Of a stretch of DNA of 64,000 nt, positions 47,060-60,229 are shown piece after piece. This DNA comes from Hygrophila difformis (Eukaryota; Streptophyta; Magnoliopsida; Lamiales; Acanthaceae). How positions within the stretch are numbered: position 1 is the first letter of the stretch; every line of letters begins with the position of its first letter. The notes under the pieces are model-generated. The model was not told the DNA's origin, did not search any database, and saw only the letters and a program-made list of their open reading frames with translations. The DNA is taken from positions 29,133,977-29,197,976 of the forward strand of contig JAOANR010000012.1 of the NCBI GenBank assembly GCA_030278955.1, in the 5' to 3' direction. A program made the translations under genes and the position numbers.

Positions 47060-47642
47060 ATGGCTCCGATATACTGGACACTACAGATATCAGCAATAAA
47101 TCGTCTCATACCATACGCAGGTAGGCATCATTTCGATAAAATTATATTTGAGTCTTCATTACTTTTAACGTTTTACACGATTGTGTTTAGGTTTAAACTT
47201 TCCTAGAGGGTCGGATGCAGTTGCATGCAGAGACATATTGGCGAAAATTTTATCCGACAATGAACCTGGGCTCGGCACGGCAGATAAAAGAAAGTTCGTT
47301 AGAATTATCAAATTCTTAGAGACTGCAATTAAGGAATGTGAGCTCGCAGATGAAACGACAAACTTCACCAATAATCTCAAGGAAACGGTTACTCGCTATA
47401 ATGAAAACGTAAAGAATTGGATTGCATTTACTGACTCGAAGCCCGATTTCATATATGTTCCAAAGAATATTTTAATTCAAAGCACGGATGAATTGGACAG
47501 CCTTTGCAAACGTATGATGGCACTATATGAAGACTATCCAGCGAAGAAAAATAATGAATTGCAAATGTTATGGGAAAAAGAAATTAGGAAGAAACTGCTC
47601 AACATATCTTGTAAATTCGGTAGTAATGTTAAAAAAGATTGA
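47060..47642 (+). CDS. X3: unrecognised small two-exon protein
   Basis: Exons 47060-47120 (61 nt, as in X1b and X2) and 47191-47642, 170 residues. An in-frame ATG at 46985 could add 25 residues; the shorter start is preferred because it gives the same first-exon length as X2. Shared blocks are IPYAG, LNFPRGSDAVACRDIL, KFLETAIKECELADETT, ETVTRYNENVKNWI, DFIYVPKNIL, NELQMLWEKEIRKKL, and CKFGSNVKKD. No lesion seen. It reads toward F4, which lies on the other strand. Confidence 0.65.
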
Positions 47643-48828
47643 TATATATATTATTATATTTAAGACTTTTATGTATGGTGTAGTTTATATGTTTAATGAA
47701 TTTATTATGTTAACTGCTTTACGATTATTTTTCACATTTTTTAAATTATTATTTCATTTACTTTACTATTATCTTTCAAAATTTTCTATAATAAACAATA
47801 AAGAATTTTTGAAAATCTGTATTCATACCCAACCTAAAGATTTTGTCTATTATTAATGTCATAGATAGTATGAACTGTATTGTTCGTGTGATCAAATTTA
47901 ACAAAGTCAATTGAATGAAATCTATTGCACAAACGTAAATAAAAACACCACCAACCATTACACTGTTTCAGAAAATCATAATAAATGAAAATGTCACAAA
48001 TTACAAATCCAATACATGGGAAATATAAACTGTTTAGTCACATCATAATTAACTCGGATAAAATAATAGTAAATAATTAATAAATGCAACGACTACAGTA
48101 ATCATAAATTAATCTACATTTCATTTCAATTTGGAGTTTTTGTGAAGAGAGAATGAATTGTATTTGGTTATTGAAAATGTTTTCATTTGTATTTAATCAA
48201 ATATGAATCATATTTATATTTATATTTCCTTTATTTTACACAACTGTACATTCAAAATCACCATATAAACAAATGGTATAATGAATTACGAAAAGAGAGG
48301 GAGAAGTATCGAAGAATTTGAGAATCATATTTATATTTTAAGAAGCGTAGGTATTAGAAATAAAATTAGAATAATTAGCGGTACAAATTTATAATTTTGA
48401 ATCGATATAAGGCTGTGTTTTATTCATTTTTTTGTACGCCTAAAATTGTTTCATTTGAATAAAATTATTACATAATGCAATAATATAAATAAGGAGACAT
48501 TAATAATTTTAATGAATCACGGCTAATGTTTTATAGTCTACAATATAAGTTTTAGAATTTAGGAATTATATTTTAAGCTTTAGTGTTTTCCCGTCAATAA
48601 AATATAAATTAGACATACAGAACATATAAATTACACATGCTGGGCAATTGATTAATAAAAATATTTTCAGTGATAACAATAAAAATATTTCGACAAACTA
48701 TATTTCATTGATCAAATTTAGTAATCCAAAAACAAAAAATGTTTAACAATAGAAAAACATAAACCAAACACAAAAATATTGTCTGATAAAAAACAGTATG
48801 GAATAACATGTGCTCCATCATACAAAAT
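47643..48828. other. AT-rich region between the convergent X3 and F4
   Basis: Nothing recognised beyond AT-rich sequence and the two gene ends. Confidence 0.6.
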
Positions 48829-49732
48829 TCATCTTAAATACATATACTTGGCATTTTCTGGACGAAAAATCCAACACTCCCAGGTCGCAATGCAAAGGAT
48901 GCAGTCTGTTTGAATAATCTCATAGTCATCGTCTGGCCAACCTCGCATCAGACTAAGAATATGCTCATTAATGTCGCATATTATCTTATGAGATGTATCA
49001 AAAAAAGGATTTGGAAATTTAGGCCAACAATGAAACCATCTAATTACTTTTGCCCGAAGCGAAACCAATAATTTCTTATCCCCGCTGATTAGAGACAACG
49101 ATTTCACTCCTTCTTTCAAACGTAGAGGATCATAACTACTAAAAAGCAAAATAGACTTTAGATAAATAGATGGAAGATGTCCATCCTTGATGGACTTATC
49201 CAGAACTGACACCGCACTATCCAAATCACGATAAACGATATGTTTGATCTGGAATGTTCATTTTTTAAGAAAAAATTATAAGTGAATATAAAAAGTAACA
49301 AAAAAATAAATTAATAAAATCAGAATATAAGAATTAAATAAAATGCTATTATTATTACGTTACCATTGCAGACTAAAGTTTAAGCATCGGGTTGCCATTA
49401 GCCACGCAATTAAGGAAGAAATTCCTCTTCGCAGGGCAATGAATTGGCCTCATGAACAATCGAAACGAATCCATACAACATCTAGAATAGAGTAATGGAT
49501 GCTTTGTCGCTTGATAAAGGGATTTACAACTGAAATATAATAAGTAATTAAATCATATTAATGAAACAAAAACTTAACAATAAAATGATGAATGGTACTT
49601 GTAGCTGGCCGTGAACATTTCATTCAACGATGAAGCCGATAAGCGAGACATTATGTCTCCCAAAAGATCGGGAGTAAGATCAATTAACGATTTTTGGCGA
49701 TGCTGAAGATAACTTTGATCAGACTGATCCAT
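48829..49732 (-). pseudogene. F4: F-box gene with a nonsense codon
   Basis: Exons 49732-49599, 49529-49364 (166 nt) and 49248-48829, 240 codons in one frame. Exon 1: DLTPDLLGDIMSRLSASSLN. Exon 2: CKSLYQATKHPLLYSRCCMDSF. Exon 3: LDSAVSVLDKSIKDGHLPSIYL, KKLLVSLRAKVIRWFH, ICDINEH (C-x4-H), DCILCIATWECWIFRP. An in-frame TAG at 49373-49375, three codons before the end of exon 2, would truncate the protein; everything else is open, so inactivation is recent or the base is wrong. Confidence 0.78.
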
Positions 49733-50424
49733 CACAATATACTGTATTATCTCTGGATCAATATCGAAATTTTTGGTTCTTACTTGAATGGATAAGTCGA
49801 GTTTTATCGAATGAAGAAAAGACGAAAACCATCTGCAATTAAATAGAAGAAAAAAGGAGCTATAGTTGACATGGAATGCGGACGGTCATGCTCTCCGGTA
49901 AAATGCTTGAAAAGACATCAATTAATTGCAATGGGAAATGAAAAATGATAATGAATCGTAAAAGACGTGATTCATCATATTGAATAATTAGAAAGAGAAA
50001 AGTGGCTTTTGAAAATTATTACGTCATTAGAGAATTACAATAGAAAATATTTTTTTGAGATGTAACATATCTACTAAAAAAACTATATAAACATAATTAA
50101 TAAGGTGTTTGATTCTCGATTTTTTTAAGAGAATATGCAAGTATAATTATTTAAAATAATGGATTAAAGCGTGTTTTTAATATAAACTTTAAAATTAATT
50201 AAATAATCGGATATAATAATTTTATAAGACGTTTAGTGCTCTAAATAAAAAGATCTAAAAGCAGTATAATTTTCACAACATAATATTATAAGACGTTTAA
50301 AATAATTAAAAATACATTGGTAATGAATTTTAAATGTTTTAAGTAGTCATGCACATCGAAGGTTGGATGTAAGAGATGAAATCTTTGTATAGAGCATAAT
50401 TAATTACACAACACACTTCGGGAT
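49733..50424. other. AT-rich region right of F4
   Basis: Contains the F4 promoter side. No frame or repeat recognised. Confidence 0.6.
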
Positions 50425-51055
50425 TAAGAAATAATTGGAAAAACTGAAGTAAGTATATGCAATATTATAAGTGAATAAATCTATCAAAATTACACTATCA
50501 TATATTGTACAGAGGATTAACTGGACGGGAAATGCAACATACACGTAACATGGTAATAATACGGTCTCTTTCATCACATAAAACACCCGCATATTTAAAA
50601 ACAAAAAAATAGATCTGGAAACTGACATATGATACCGAAAAAACAAATAACTATTGTTTTTGCAGATTCCAAAAATTACTTAAGACGACATATTGAACAC
50701 AATAACTTCAATGATCCTCTTATATGTGTTTCATAGTTAGAACTTAAAAGGAAAATATACTTCAAATAAAATGATGGAATGTTGCATATATGTCCTTCGA
50801 CATTGAATAACAGCTGTTAGTGTTGTAAATATGAAATCACAAAATTAAATAATAAAAATGATCGAACTTTATATGGAGTACTAACCAAAGCAACATCTGT
50901 TAAAAGCATTCCGTCGTGTTACATATAATTTCACAAAAATAAAACCTTTGACATAAGAATTCACTGGTCTAACGTACAATAGGAATAGATCAATAAAGAA
51001 ATGTGTCTAAACCAATGGATGATTCTTAACTCGATAGACAGACTTGCAAATAAAA
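50425..51055 (-). pseudogene. F5: decayed F-box gene remnant
   Basis: Only recognisable by its siblings. From right to left: CKSVYRVKNHPLV-stop-THFFIDLFLLYVRPVN (exon 2, 51055 to about 50890), CNIPSFYLKYIFLLSSNYETHIRG (near 50785) and FFGIICQFPDLFF followed by a frame change into NMRVFY (near 50640-50580). It has several stops and frame shifts, and no F-box exon was found. A dead gene copy in the tandem array. Confidence 0.7.
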
Positions 51056-51672
51056 AGAATCTAGTGTTTATGTAAAAAACATTTAAAATATTAAATGAGA
51101 AATGACGTATGTCGTGAAAATGAGAACTTAAAAATAAAAACAAAAATAAATAAAAATAATATAAAAATAAAGAGAAAAGGGGATATGTAAAAAAGAATAA
51201 GTTACTTTACAATTTATCTCATATATAATTGTGTCATATATAACAAACTGTAAAAAAATAATACTACAAATAAGTCATAAAAGCTGTTTTTTGCATGTTT
51301 GGTCCTATATAATTTATAATCATACAACATTGTATATATTAGCAATGAACAATCTCGATTAATTTCCCGTAATCCTTTCTGCATGCAAAATTTAACATGT
51401 AAGAAGATTATTTTGAATTTTTAGACAATCACGTGAATTCATATTTAAGCGACGCATCCCGCATAGCTTATATATATTCAAAGAAAGATACCAATAAAAT
51501 ACATAAGAAGGGAAATAATATCACAAAATATTATGTCGTACCATGCAAAATTAAAAATTCATATCTATTTAAATTACAATACCAAAAACTAAAGTGCAAA
51601 TTGTCTAATAAATATTCAAAGCATCGGAGTAAATACAAAAGAGGTGGATAAAGTTTTTAAAAAAGGCATAGC
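51056..51672. other. AT-rich spacer between F5 and F6
   Basis: A 72-codon plus-strand frame at 51433 is Lys/Tyr/Ser-rich and unlike any family; it is taken as chance. Confidence 0.5.
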
Positions 51673-52023
51673 TTAGTGCAACCATGGGGGATTACAAAAA
51701 ATCCGGCATTCCTTCGTTGCAATGCACATATTGCACGTCGTGTCATTGAATACATAGTACATATCCATATCAATCGGTGTTGCTGCAGGGATCGGATGGC
51801 CAAGTTTGTTACAAAAATTCACCGTCATTGGTTGAAACATTGAACCGTCAATCCAGACACGTTCCAAGATGAGAAGCACTTTCTCCCGACTACGAAGCAA
51901 CAGTTTCTTGTCTAAAACATATGGAATCATTCCATCCAATCCCTCTTTGATCAGTCCAGGATCTTTCGAGGTCAACTGCAGAATACACTTAAAATATCTC
52001 GAAACATCATGACACTCTTCTAT

Positions 52024-54566
52024 TGTAATACCCGAGAAATCGACATCAAGTTTTAAATCCGAAGTTTAAGAATTTGATTTAATTATCGAAATCGAATTAA
52101 TTCCGAGAGAGCGGAATTAAACATTTCGGACAGTCGCGACTCGGGATAGATGCATCGAATTATCCCAACAATCTCGGATAATTCATATTATGATTTTTAA
52201 AAGATTAAAATCATAATAGTATAAAAAAAAAAAAAACGCTGCCTGGTGGCCGCGCGGTGCCCGCGCGGAGCGCGCCACCAGCGCGCCACCAGCAGCAGAC
52301 CTGCTATGCAGGCGTTACACATGGATTTTGGCATTGATTTTCGACTTGGCACGTTTTCAATTGGTTTGAATTCAATCATCAGGCATTGTGGACGTTGTGG
52401 GGATGTTATGATTGGATTGGGATGCATTAACACCCCACAAACTCAGACTTTAAGCTCCCACAACCCACCTTGGAGGATCCTATGGAGCTATGAGAGGAGT
52501 GGGGGAAATGGATGAGGTTTGAGGGTAATAATTCGGGGGTTATGGGTTGGAAATTGTCCCCTCACCTCCCCACTATCCCATGGCAGCAATTGAGGCAATT
52601 AAACCTCTATAAATAGCCCCTACTCAGCCTCCATTGCACTCATTTGCATCCCATCCGAAAATTAGAGTTAAAGTGAGAGTGGTGAGAGTTTTGTGAGTTG
52701 TTCATAATCTTGGCAGAGAGTTGGACGTGTTCAAGTGATCCAATCCATTCTTCTAAGGTTAGGTAAGAGTTCTACTTCTTTTCCTTGGTCTTAGATTCGA
52801 ATCCTTTGTCCTAGAATTGAGAATTTCTTCCAACAACTCCATAATAGGTGCATTCGATAGAAGTGTTGATTGTTGGGGTCGAGTTGGACAATTTCCAGGA
52901 TTTCACCAAGGGGATATTCGGTTCTAAACTCATCTCAAGTAAGTTAGTATTGTGCACGTCGATTTTTAGGAGTTTTGGTTGAGTATAACTCGAGATATAG
53001 GTTTATCTTTTCAATTGACAAAATCTGTCAAATAGGGTTTTCCTATGACCAATTTTATTGTTCTGTGAATTCGACCATGATCCGTACATTTTTAGGAGAA
53101 CCTTCCAAAATGAAACTTGTTCCTAATGTCCTAAAGATGCTATCTGTAAATGTTTATAATTTTTGGACATGTTTTGGTCACCCAAATTCGATCTGGTATT
53201 TTCTGCGTATGTGTTGACAGTTTTGATGAATGTATGTAGTCAGTTTTGTTGTTCGATTCACTCTTGCCTATGATCGTTTTTAGTGCTTGATGTCTTCATA
53301 AAATTTGTTCCATTATGTGTCTAGATTATCCCTGTAAAATTTCATGATTTTTGGAGCACATATGAAATTGTTATGAATTTTTGAATTCACTGTGGTCGGA
53401 TTTACTGAAGCATGAGGAATGGTAATTCAATAGCTTTCTGAAATGGGATAAAATGACCTACTTAGAGTCCGAATTTTGAGATGGCTATTTCTATGAAAAA
53501 TGCTTATTTTGATGTTTTCTAGCTACTGTAATTTTTCCAGAATTTTTAAAAATTATTTGTTGCATTTTTAAATGTGATTTCGGAAACTGCCACAGTGTTA
53601 CTTTTAATCGGTAAAGGCTATTTGGTATATTCGATGAACTATGAGTCGAGTGTTACTCATTTTTGAAGAATATGAAATCTGGAAATGTGGAGATATTATG
53701 AAATGATAAAATGTGGTTTTAAAACTTTGTAAGTTTTGATCGAGTGGGATGCCCAATGTGGTGAAAATTATGTCACCCCTCTCTTGTAGCCAAAACGGCA
53801 TTTATTTATTGTGATGTATGAGTCTATACTCCTAGATGTATCCATATGGGTTATCTAGGGCTCCGGAGTGTGTCTGTATAGGGTCCGCTGCATGCACTTA
53901 CCTCGTGGGTACGAGTCCCAGAGGTTGATCCCAAGGGTTCGTCCCTAGGATATGTTTGAGTCCTTGTGGGTATAAAGTCCCAAAGGTTGGTCCTGTGGGT
54001 TCGTCCCTAGGATATGCTAATGAGGTGTCCTCGATCATAACTAACATTGGTAAAATGTTCGTGGCATATGTGTAAGAATTTTAATTTAATTTATTTACTC
54101 GTCTTTCAAATAAATATATTATTTTGTATATTCTCCTAAAAACTTTTAAAATTCGTTGTGCTATATATTAACTTACGCAGTACCGTTGTACTGATAAATT
54201 GTTGTTTTATTTTCCTTTCAGATTTCACAGAGTAAGCATCGCATGGAGGGATGGGATTTCCATTTTTTTTAAAAGAAGACTTGTCGCATTTTATTTATTT
54301 TAATTTATGCATTGGACTTAGACTCTGGTTTTGGCCGCATGTTTTGGCCCTGTTTATTTTTGCTTCCGCACCGCTTATTATTATTATTATGTGTGTTATA
54401 CTCTGATTAAACTTCGGGCTTATTTGAATGGTTTTTAAATATTTTTAAGTCAATGATGCAACTTAAGCCTTAGCATCCTTTTAAATAAGCTCGATTTAAT
54501 CGGGTCTTGTTTGGAAGGGTGTGGCGGTAGCGTCCCGGCCTGGGTGACCAAATCCGGGGTGTTACA
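52024..54566 (+). repeat. G2 5' LTR
   Basis: TGTAATACCCGAGAA...GGGGTGTTACA. TATA box CTATAAATAG at 52607-52616, so U3 is about 0.6 kb and the transcribed part of the LTR about 1.9 kb. GC-rich block 52238-52315. Confidence 0.96.
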
Positions 54567-54569
54567 AAG

Positions 54570-54581
54570 TGGTATCAGAGC
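54570..54581 (+). other. G2 primer-binding site, tRNA-iMet
   Basis: TGGTATCAGAGC three bases (AAG) after the 5' LTR. Confidence 0.93.
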
Positions 54582-54829
54582 CCGAAATATTTATTTTTAA
54601 AAGCTATTATTTTTCGGCCCAATATAGAGGCCCAAAATATTAAATATTATTTTTAAGTTTTTTTTTATTATTTCCATGGAAAGAAAGTTTATTTTAAAAC
54701 CCATGGAAAAAAAAAATATATCTCAAAAATTCGACAAGTCTCAAAATATTATTTTTGGGGGGTTGCATATGCATTAACATATGTGCTTGAAATGTGCAAG
54801 ATATTGATTTGTTAAAAATTTATTTTTAG

Positions 54830-55300
54830 ATGGCCGACCCAAAGCTTTTTAACATGATGACCGATATGCTATGTTCGATGACTAGCATCATGCATGAGTT
54901 AAGACATAGCCGTGATGAGGTTAGTGCATATAAGGACCATGTAAAAGGTATCGAGAAAGAGTTGGAGAAATTGAGGAATGCTCGACAGGAGGATTTGGGC
55001 CGCATCGCTGCTCTTGAAACTCTGTTTCATGAGGAGCAACACAACAACCACATGCTTAGGGGACGTGTGTTCACTTTGGAGCATGAGATTGTTGACCTTC
55101 AAAACCGACTCAATGCACCGGAACCTGAGGAGGAAAAGGAAGAGGAGGAGGACCCGGACATGTATATTGATATTGAGGGCGTGGATGAGGAGGAACCAGA
55201 GGCAGAGATAGTGGACCCACCGATACCTCTTGACTCCGATGGGGAGTATGAGCATGATAGGGCACTCCTCGGCTATTCTCCCGATTATCTACTAGATTGA
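54830..55300 (+). CDS. G2 extra ORF before gag (coiled coil, acidic tail)
   Basis: 156 residues, almost the same protein as at 36607-37077 in G1. Predicted coiled coil around residues 30-95, acidic run at about 98-108, C-terminal DSDGEYEHDRALLGYSPDYL. Being first on the genomic RNA, it would be the ORF scanned first by ribosomes, and gag would need internal initiation, reinitiation or splicing. Function unknown. Confidence 0.8.
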   Translation: MADPKLFNMMTDMLCSMTSIMHELRHSRDEVSAYKDHVKGIEKELEKLRNARQEDLGRIAALETLFHEEQHNNHMLRGRVFTLEHEIVDLQNRLNAPEPEEEKEEEEDPDMYIDIEGVDEEEPEAEIVDPPIPLDSDGEYEHDRALLGYSPDYLLD

Positions 55301-55530
55301 TTGCATCATATCGTTGGATTATCTATTGCTTTCCGTATTTTATATTACCTTGATTTGCCTTCCATTGTAGCTGCTTTATAATTTTTCCTAAATGATCTAG
55401 TGAAGCATTTTCCTTTTCCTTTGTTGCGTCGTCTCTTTTAGAATTCTGCGTAGAGATGTTAGAACTTACTAACTTGACTACTAACCTACCGTAGAATTTG
55501 ATTCTTACCCTTGCGTGCTTATCTAACAGA

Positions 55531-58500
55531 ATGCCGCGAAGGGGAAGACCGCGAAGGGAAAACCCTGCTGCTAACAACGCCAACCCTAATGTACCAGCCG
55601 AAGGTGGGGCACCACTGAACCCGGACGGGGCAAATGGGCCAGTGGGTGCAAACCCACCTAACGTTGGAGGTCAGGCGGGCGCTGTACCCAATGTTGTAGA
55701 CGCACGGCTGAGGACTGTAGAGCAAGTCCTCATAGCACTGGGCAACGCCGAAGTTAATAGGGCCCAAGCGGCGGTACCTCCGCTGGCAGCCCGTATTAAC
55801 TATCTGGCAATGGTAAACCCATACCAGCCGCCCCATTACGAGGGACAAGAGGATCCCGCAAAGCTAGAAGACTGGATGAGGACATTTGACAAGCTTTTGA
55901 ACGCCGTCAGATGTCCCGAGAATGAGAAAGTGAGAGTAGCTACGTACTATTTAAGTGGGGAGGCAGATGAATGGTGGCAAAACCACCAAGGAGGACTAGC
56001 GGATGGCGAGCAAGTTTATTTTTGGGAAGAATTCAAGGAGATGATGAGAGAGAGATTTTACCCTCTTAGCACGAAGACGTCTAAGTACGAAGAGTTTATC
56101 AACCTTCGTCAGGGTACTCAGACAGTCCAGGAGTACTATACGAGGTTCAAGGAACTCGTCCGTTTCGCTCCAAGATTGGTACCGACTGATGCTGACAAAG
56201 CCCAGAAATTTGAGATGGGGCTAAACCTCAGCATCAGAGAGATTCTAGTTGGCGGACAGCACACAACTCTGCAGGCGGTTTACGATCGTGCAGTGGCAAT
56301 CGCACGGGTTCAACAGCTAAAGCGCAAGGACCATGGGGAGTCGAGCAAGGGCTCGAATCAATTTGATAAGAGGAACCGGAGCAACAACAATGGTAACAAC
56401 TTTAGGAAAGGGAACGATCTGGCAAGGAATGAAGGACAGAGAAGATTTGAGAACAAAGGGTTCAACCAAGGAGGCAATGGAAATCGGAGGCCTGGGAATC
56501 AGGGTGCTTTCATACCCCGATGCCCGCAATGCAACATTCCGCATCTGGTGCGCGAATGCCCGAAACCTGGGTCTTGTTATAGGTGTGGTAGAGAAGGCCA
56601 CCTGAGAAGGGATTGTAGAATTCGAGAGGAGACAATCGAGAAGAGGCTGGACTTAGTGATTCGTCCAACTGGGAATCACCCAACTGGGCCGAATCAGCAT
56701 AACAATCAAGGACAAAGGTTCCAACAAGCTCAAGGGCCACCCCAGAATCACAACCAGCAGAGAAATCAAGGCGGAGCCGTGAGACGCTTGAACGTGATCA
56801 ACCAAGCGGATTTGGCCGCTCAGGGAGAAGTGATCACTGGTACGTTTACTGCTTTAAGCGTACCCGTTAAAGTTTTGTTCGATTCAGGCGCGAGCTGTTC
56901 TTTAATATCTACGAGGGTTATAACTGCCTTAGATCTACCAGCGCCTACGAACATTAACTTAGGAATTCAATTACCATCGGGCAAGGTGGTATCGTGTTTG
57001 AAACGATACGATGGAACCCCGATAGTAATCAAGAATCTAGAATTCTTTGCGAATCTAATTGAGTTTGATCTTGGGGATTTCGACGTCATCTTAGGCATGG
57101 ATTTTCTGACTCAATATAAAGCTGTTATTGAGTGCCAGAAGCAGAAGATTTCCTTAGCCAAGAGTCAAGGGAGGAAGGTTGTGTATTACATGCAGCCTCG
57201 AAAGAAAAACGCTAAGGTAGTGAATGCCTTGAGGTTTTACAATCTCATACGGAAAGGCTATCACTTATATGCATGCTATGTGCATAACCTCAACGATGAG
57301 GGAAACAAGATCGACGAGATCCCAGTCATAAATTAATATCCTGACGTTTTCCCAGAAGATATTCCAGGGATGCCACCTGAGCGAGAGATTGAGTTCACGA
57401 TTGATCTGGTACCTGGAACCGAACCGGTATCCAAGGCACCATATCGCATGGCACTAGCAGAAATGAAAGAGCTGAAGGAACAACTAGAAGAGTTGTTATC
57501 AAAAGGTTATATTCGACCGAGTATGTCACCTTGGGGAGCGCCAGTCCTATTCGTTAAGAAGAAAGACGGTGGGCTTTGGTTATGCATAGACTACAGAGGT
57601 CTTAATCAAGTCACGATTAAGAACAAGTACCCGCTACCCAGGATCGAAGACCTTTTCGATCAACTGAGAGGAGCTTCGGTATTTTCCAGGATCGACCTGA
57701 GATCGGGATACCACCAACTGCGTATAGCTGAGAAGGATATACCGAAGACAGCGTTTCGTACGAGATATGGGCACTACGAATTCACTGTAATGTCCTTTGG
57801 TCTCACAAACGCTCCCGCAGTATTCATGAACCTCATGAATAGTGTTTTCCGAGAGTTGCTAGATTCATGTGTCGTCGTATTCATCGATGACATTCTAGTT
57901 TACTCAAGGGATGATAAGGAGCATACGAAACACTTGCATCAAGTGCTCGGAACTCTGAGGAGAAATCAGCTGTACGCAAAATTGTCGAAATGCGAGTTTT
58001 GGATGAAGGAAGTCGCATTCTTGGGGCACATAGTATCGGCTAAGGGAGTGTCGGTTGACCCGGCAAAAATATCGGCAGTGATTGATTGGCCGGCACCGAC
58101 GAGTCAGACAGAAGTAAGAAGCTTTCTTGGACTAGCCGGATACTACAGAAGATTCGTGAAAGATTTTTCCAAGATTGCAAGGCCAATGACCCAACTGCTG
58201 AAGAAGGGATTAAAGTTCGAATGGACTACAGAGTGCGAAAAGTCTTTCCATGAACTCAAGAAAAGACTTACAACAGCGCCAGTCCTGATACTTCCATCAG
58301 AAACGGAAGATTTTGAAGTGTACAGTGACGCTTCAAAAGAAGGACTCGGGTGTGTACTTATGCAAAATCAGAGGGTTATTTCCTACGCATCGCGACAACT
58401 CAAGCCGCATGAGGAGAATTATCCGACGCACGATCTAGAATTAGCCGCGGTGGTGTTCGCTCTCAAGATTTGGCGACACTACTTATACGGACGAACATGT

Positions 58501-60228
58501 CGGATATTCACGGACCACAAAAGCCTCAAGTACATATTTACTCAAAAGGAGTTAAATATGAGGCAGCGGAGATGGCTTGAGTTAATCAAGGACTACGACC
58601 TGGAGATAGCCTATCACGAAGGAAAAGCAAACGTCGTGGCAGACGCATTAAGTCGAAAGGCGAAGCACATGGCAAACACTCTTATTTTACCGTCAGGACT
58701 ATATATGGACTTAGCAAGGTTGGAAACTGAACTAGTCCATTATGGGACTGTGGTGGAAAGGGTGAATGCCGTGACGATTGAATCTACCGTATTTGACGAG
58801 ATTCTGGCAGCACAGCCGGATGATGAGAATCTCAAGAGGATCAAGGAGAAGATGGACGAGGGAAAAGCGGTAGGATTCACAGTCTACGATGACGGGAGTA
58901 TTCGCTTTAAAGGGAGGTGGTGCGTTCCTCACAAGTGTGAGGAATTGAAGCAGAAATTGATGGAGGAAGGCCACAGTACGCCTTATTCAGTACACCCTGG
59001 TGGTGATAAGCTCTATAAAGATTTGAAGAAAATCTATTGGTGGCCGAGAATGAAGAAAGATGTTGCGGATTTTGTGGCTAAATGCATAACTTGCCAAAAG
59101 GTAAAGGCAGTACGGCAAAAGCCATTGGGATTGATGAAACCGTTGGAGATCCCAAGTTGGAAATGGGATAGTATTTCCATGGACTTTGTCTCGGGTTTAC
59201 CAAGATCTCCTCGAGGGATGAACAAAATTTGGGTAATAGTTGATCGGTTAACAAAGACTGCCATCTTTATACCAATGAAAGACAATTGGTCGATGGATCA
59301 ACTAGCCAAGGCATATATCGATAATGTGGTCCGAAGGCACGGAGTGCCACATGATATCATTTCGGACCGAGACAGTAGATTTGTCTCAAATTTTTGGACA
59401 AAATTACAAGAAGCCTTGGGAACCCAAATCAAGATGAGCACAGCTTTTCATCCGATGACCGACGGTCAGACGGAGCGGACGATACAAACACTTGAAGATA
59501 TGCTTAGAGCGTGTGTACTTGAATTCAAGGGAAGTTGGGAGAACCACTTACCGCTAATTGAATTCTCGTATAACAACAGTTACCATGCTAGCATTGGCAT
59601 GGCACCGTTCGAAGCTCTCTATGGACGCAAGTGTCGCAGTCCGATATGCTGGACAAAGGATGAAAATTCTGTAGTTGTTGGACCTCAGCTCATTGAAGAT
59701 ATGACTAAACAGATCCAGATTGTCCAACAAAAGATGAAGGCCGCACAAGATTGCCAAAAGAGCTATGCCGATACGAGGCGACAAGAGTTGGAATTCCAAG
59801 TGGGAGACAAGGTTATGTTAAAGGTGTCACCCATGAAGGGGGTGATGCGATTTGGCAAACGAGGGAAGCTGAGTCCTCGTTACATTGGACCATACGAGAT
59901 TTTAGACCGTGTAGGTACCTTGGCCTACCGATTGGCTCTTCCACCGGAATTATCACGGGTGCACAACGTGTTTCATGTTTCTCAGCTGAAGAAATATGTG
60001 CACGATCCAACTCACGTCTTGCAAACTGATGTGATTGAGCTGGATGATGACCTGACGTATGAGGAGTATCCGATCGAGATACTGGACGTCAAAGAAAGAG
60101 TCACAAGAAACAAGACCGTGAGAATGGTAAAGGTACTATGGTCTAATCATGGTACCGAAGAAGCGACGTGGGAGTTGGAATCGGATATGAAGCAGAAATA
60201 TCCCAACCTTTTTCGACACGACTCGTGA
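55531..60228 (+). pseudogene. G2 gag-pol with one nonsense codon
   Basis: Start at MPRRGRP (55531), preferred to the upstream in-frame ATG 55498 because it opens the basic Gag N-terminus. Gag capsid (DEWWQNHQGG, EYYTRFKELV), knuckle CYRCGREGHLRRDC, protease [13 protein letters not shown], then a TAA at 57334-57336 in the linker to RT. Pol from 57370: RT ([26 protein letters not shown] at pol residues 171-179; LWLCIDY where G1 has LRLCIDY), RNase H (VYSDASKEG, Asp 320), integrase ([13 protein letters not shown] with [27 protein letters not shown]) and C-terminal chromodomain ([19 protein letters not shown], about residues 910-930). The element copies into RNA/DNA and would insert near chromatin marked for its chromodomain. 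The single stop leaves Gag-PR and Pol as separate frames. Confidence 0.95.
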
Positions 60229-60229
60229 G

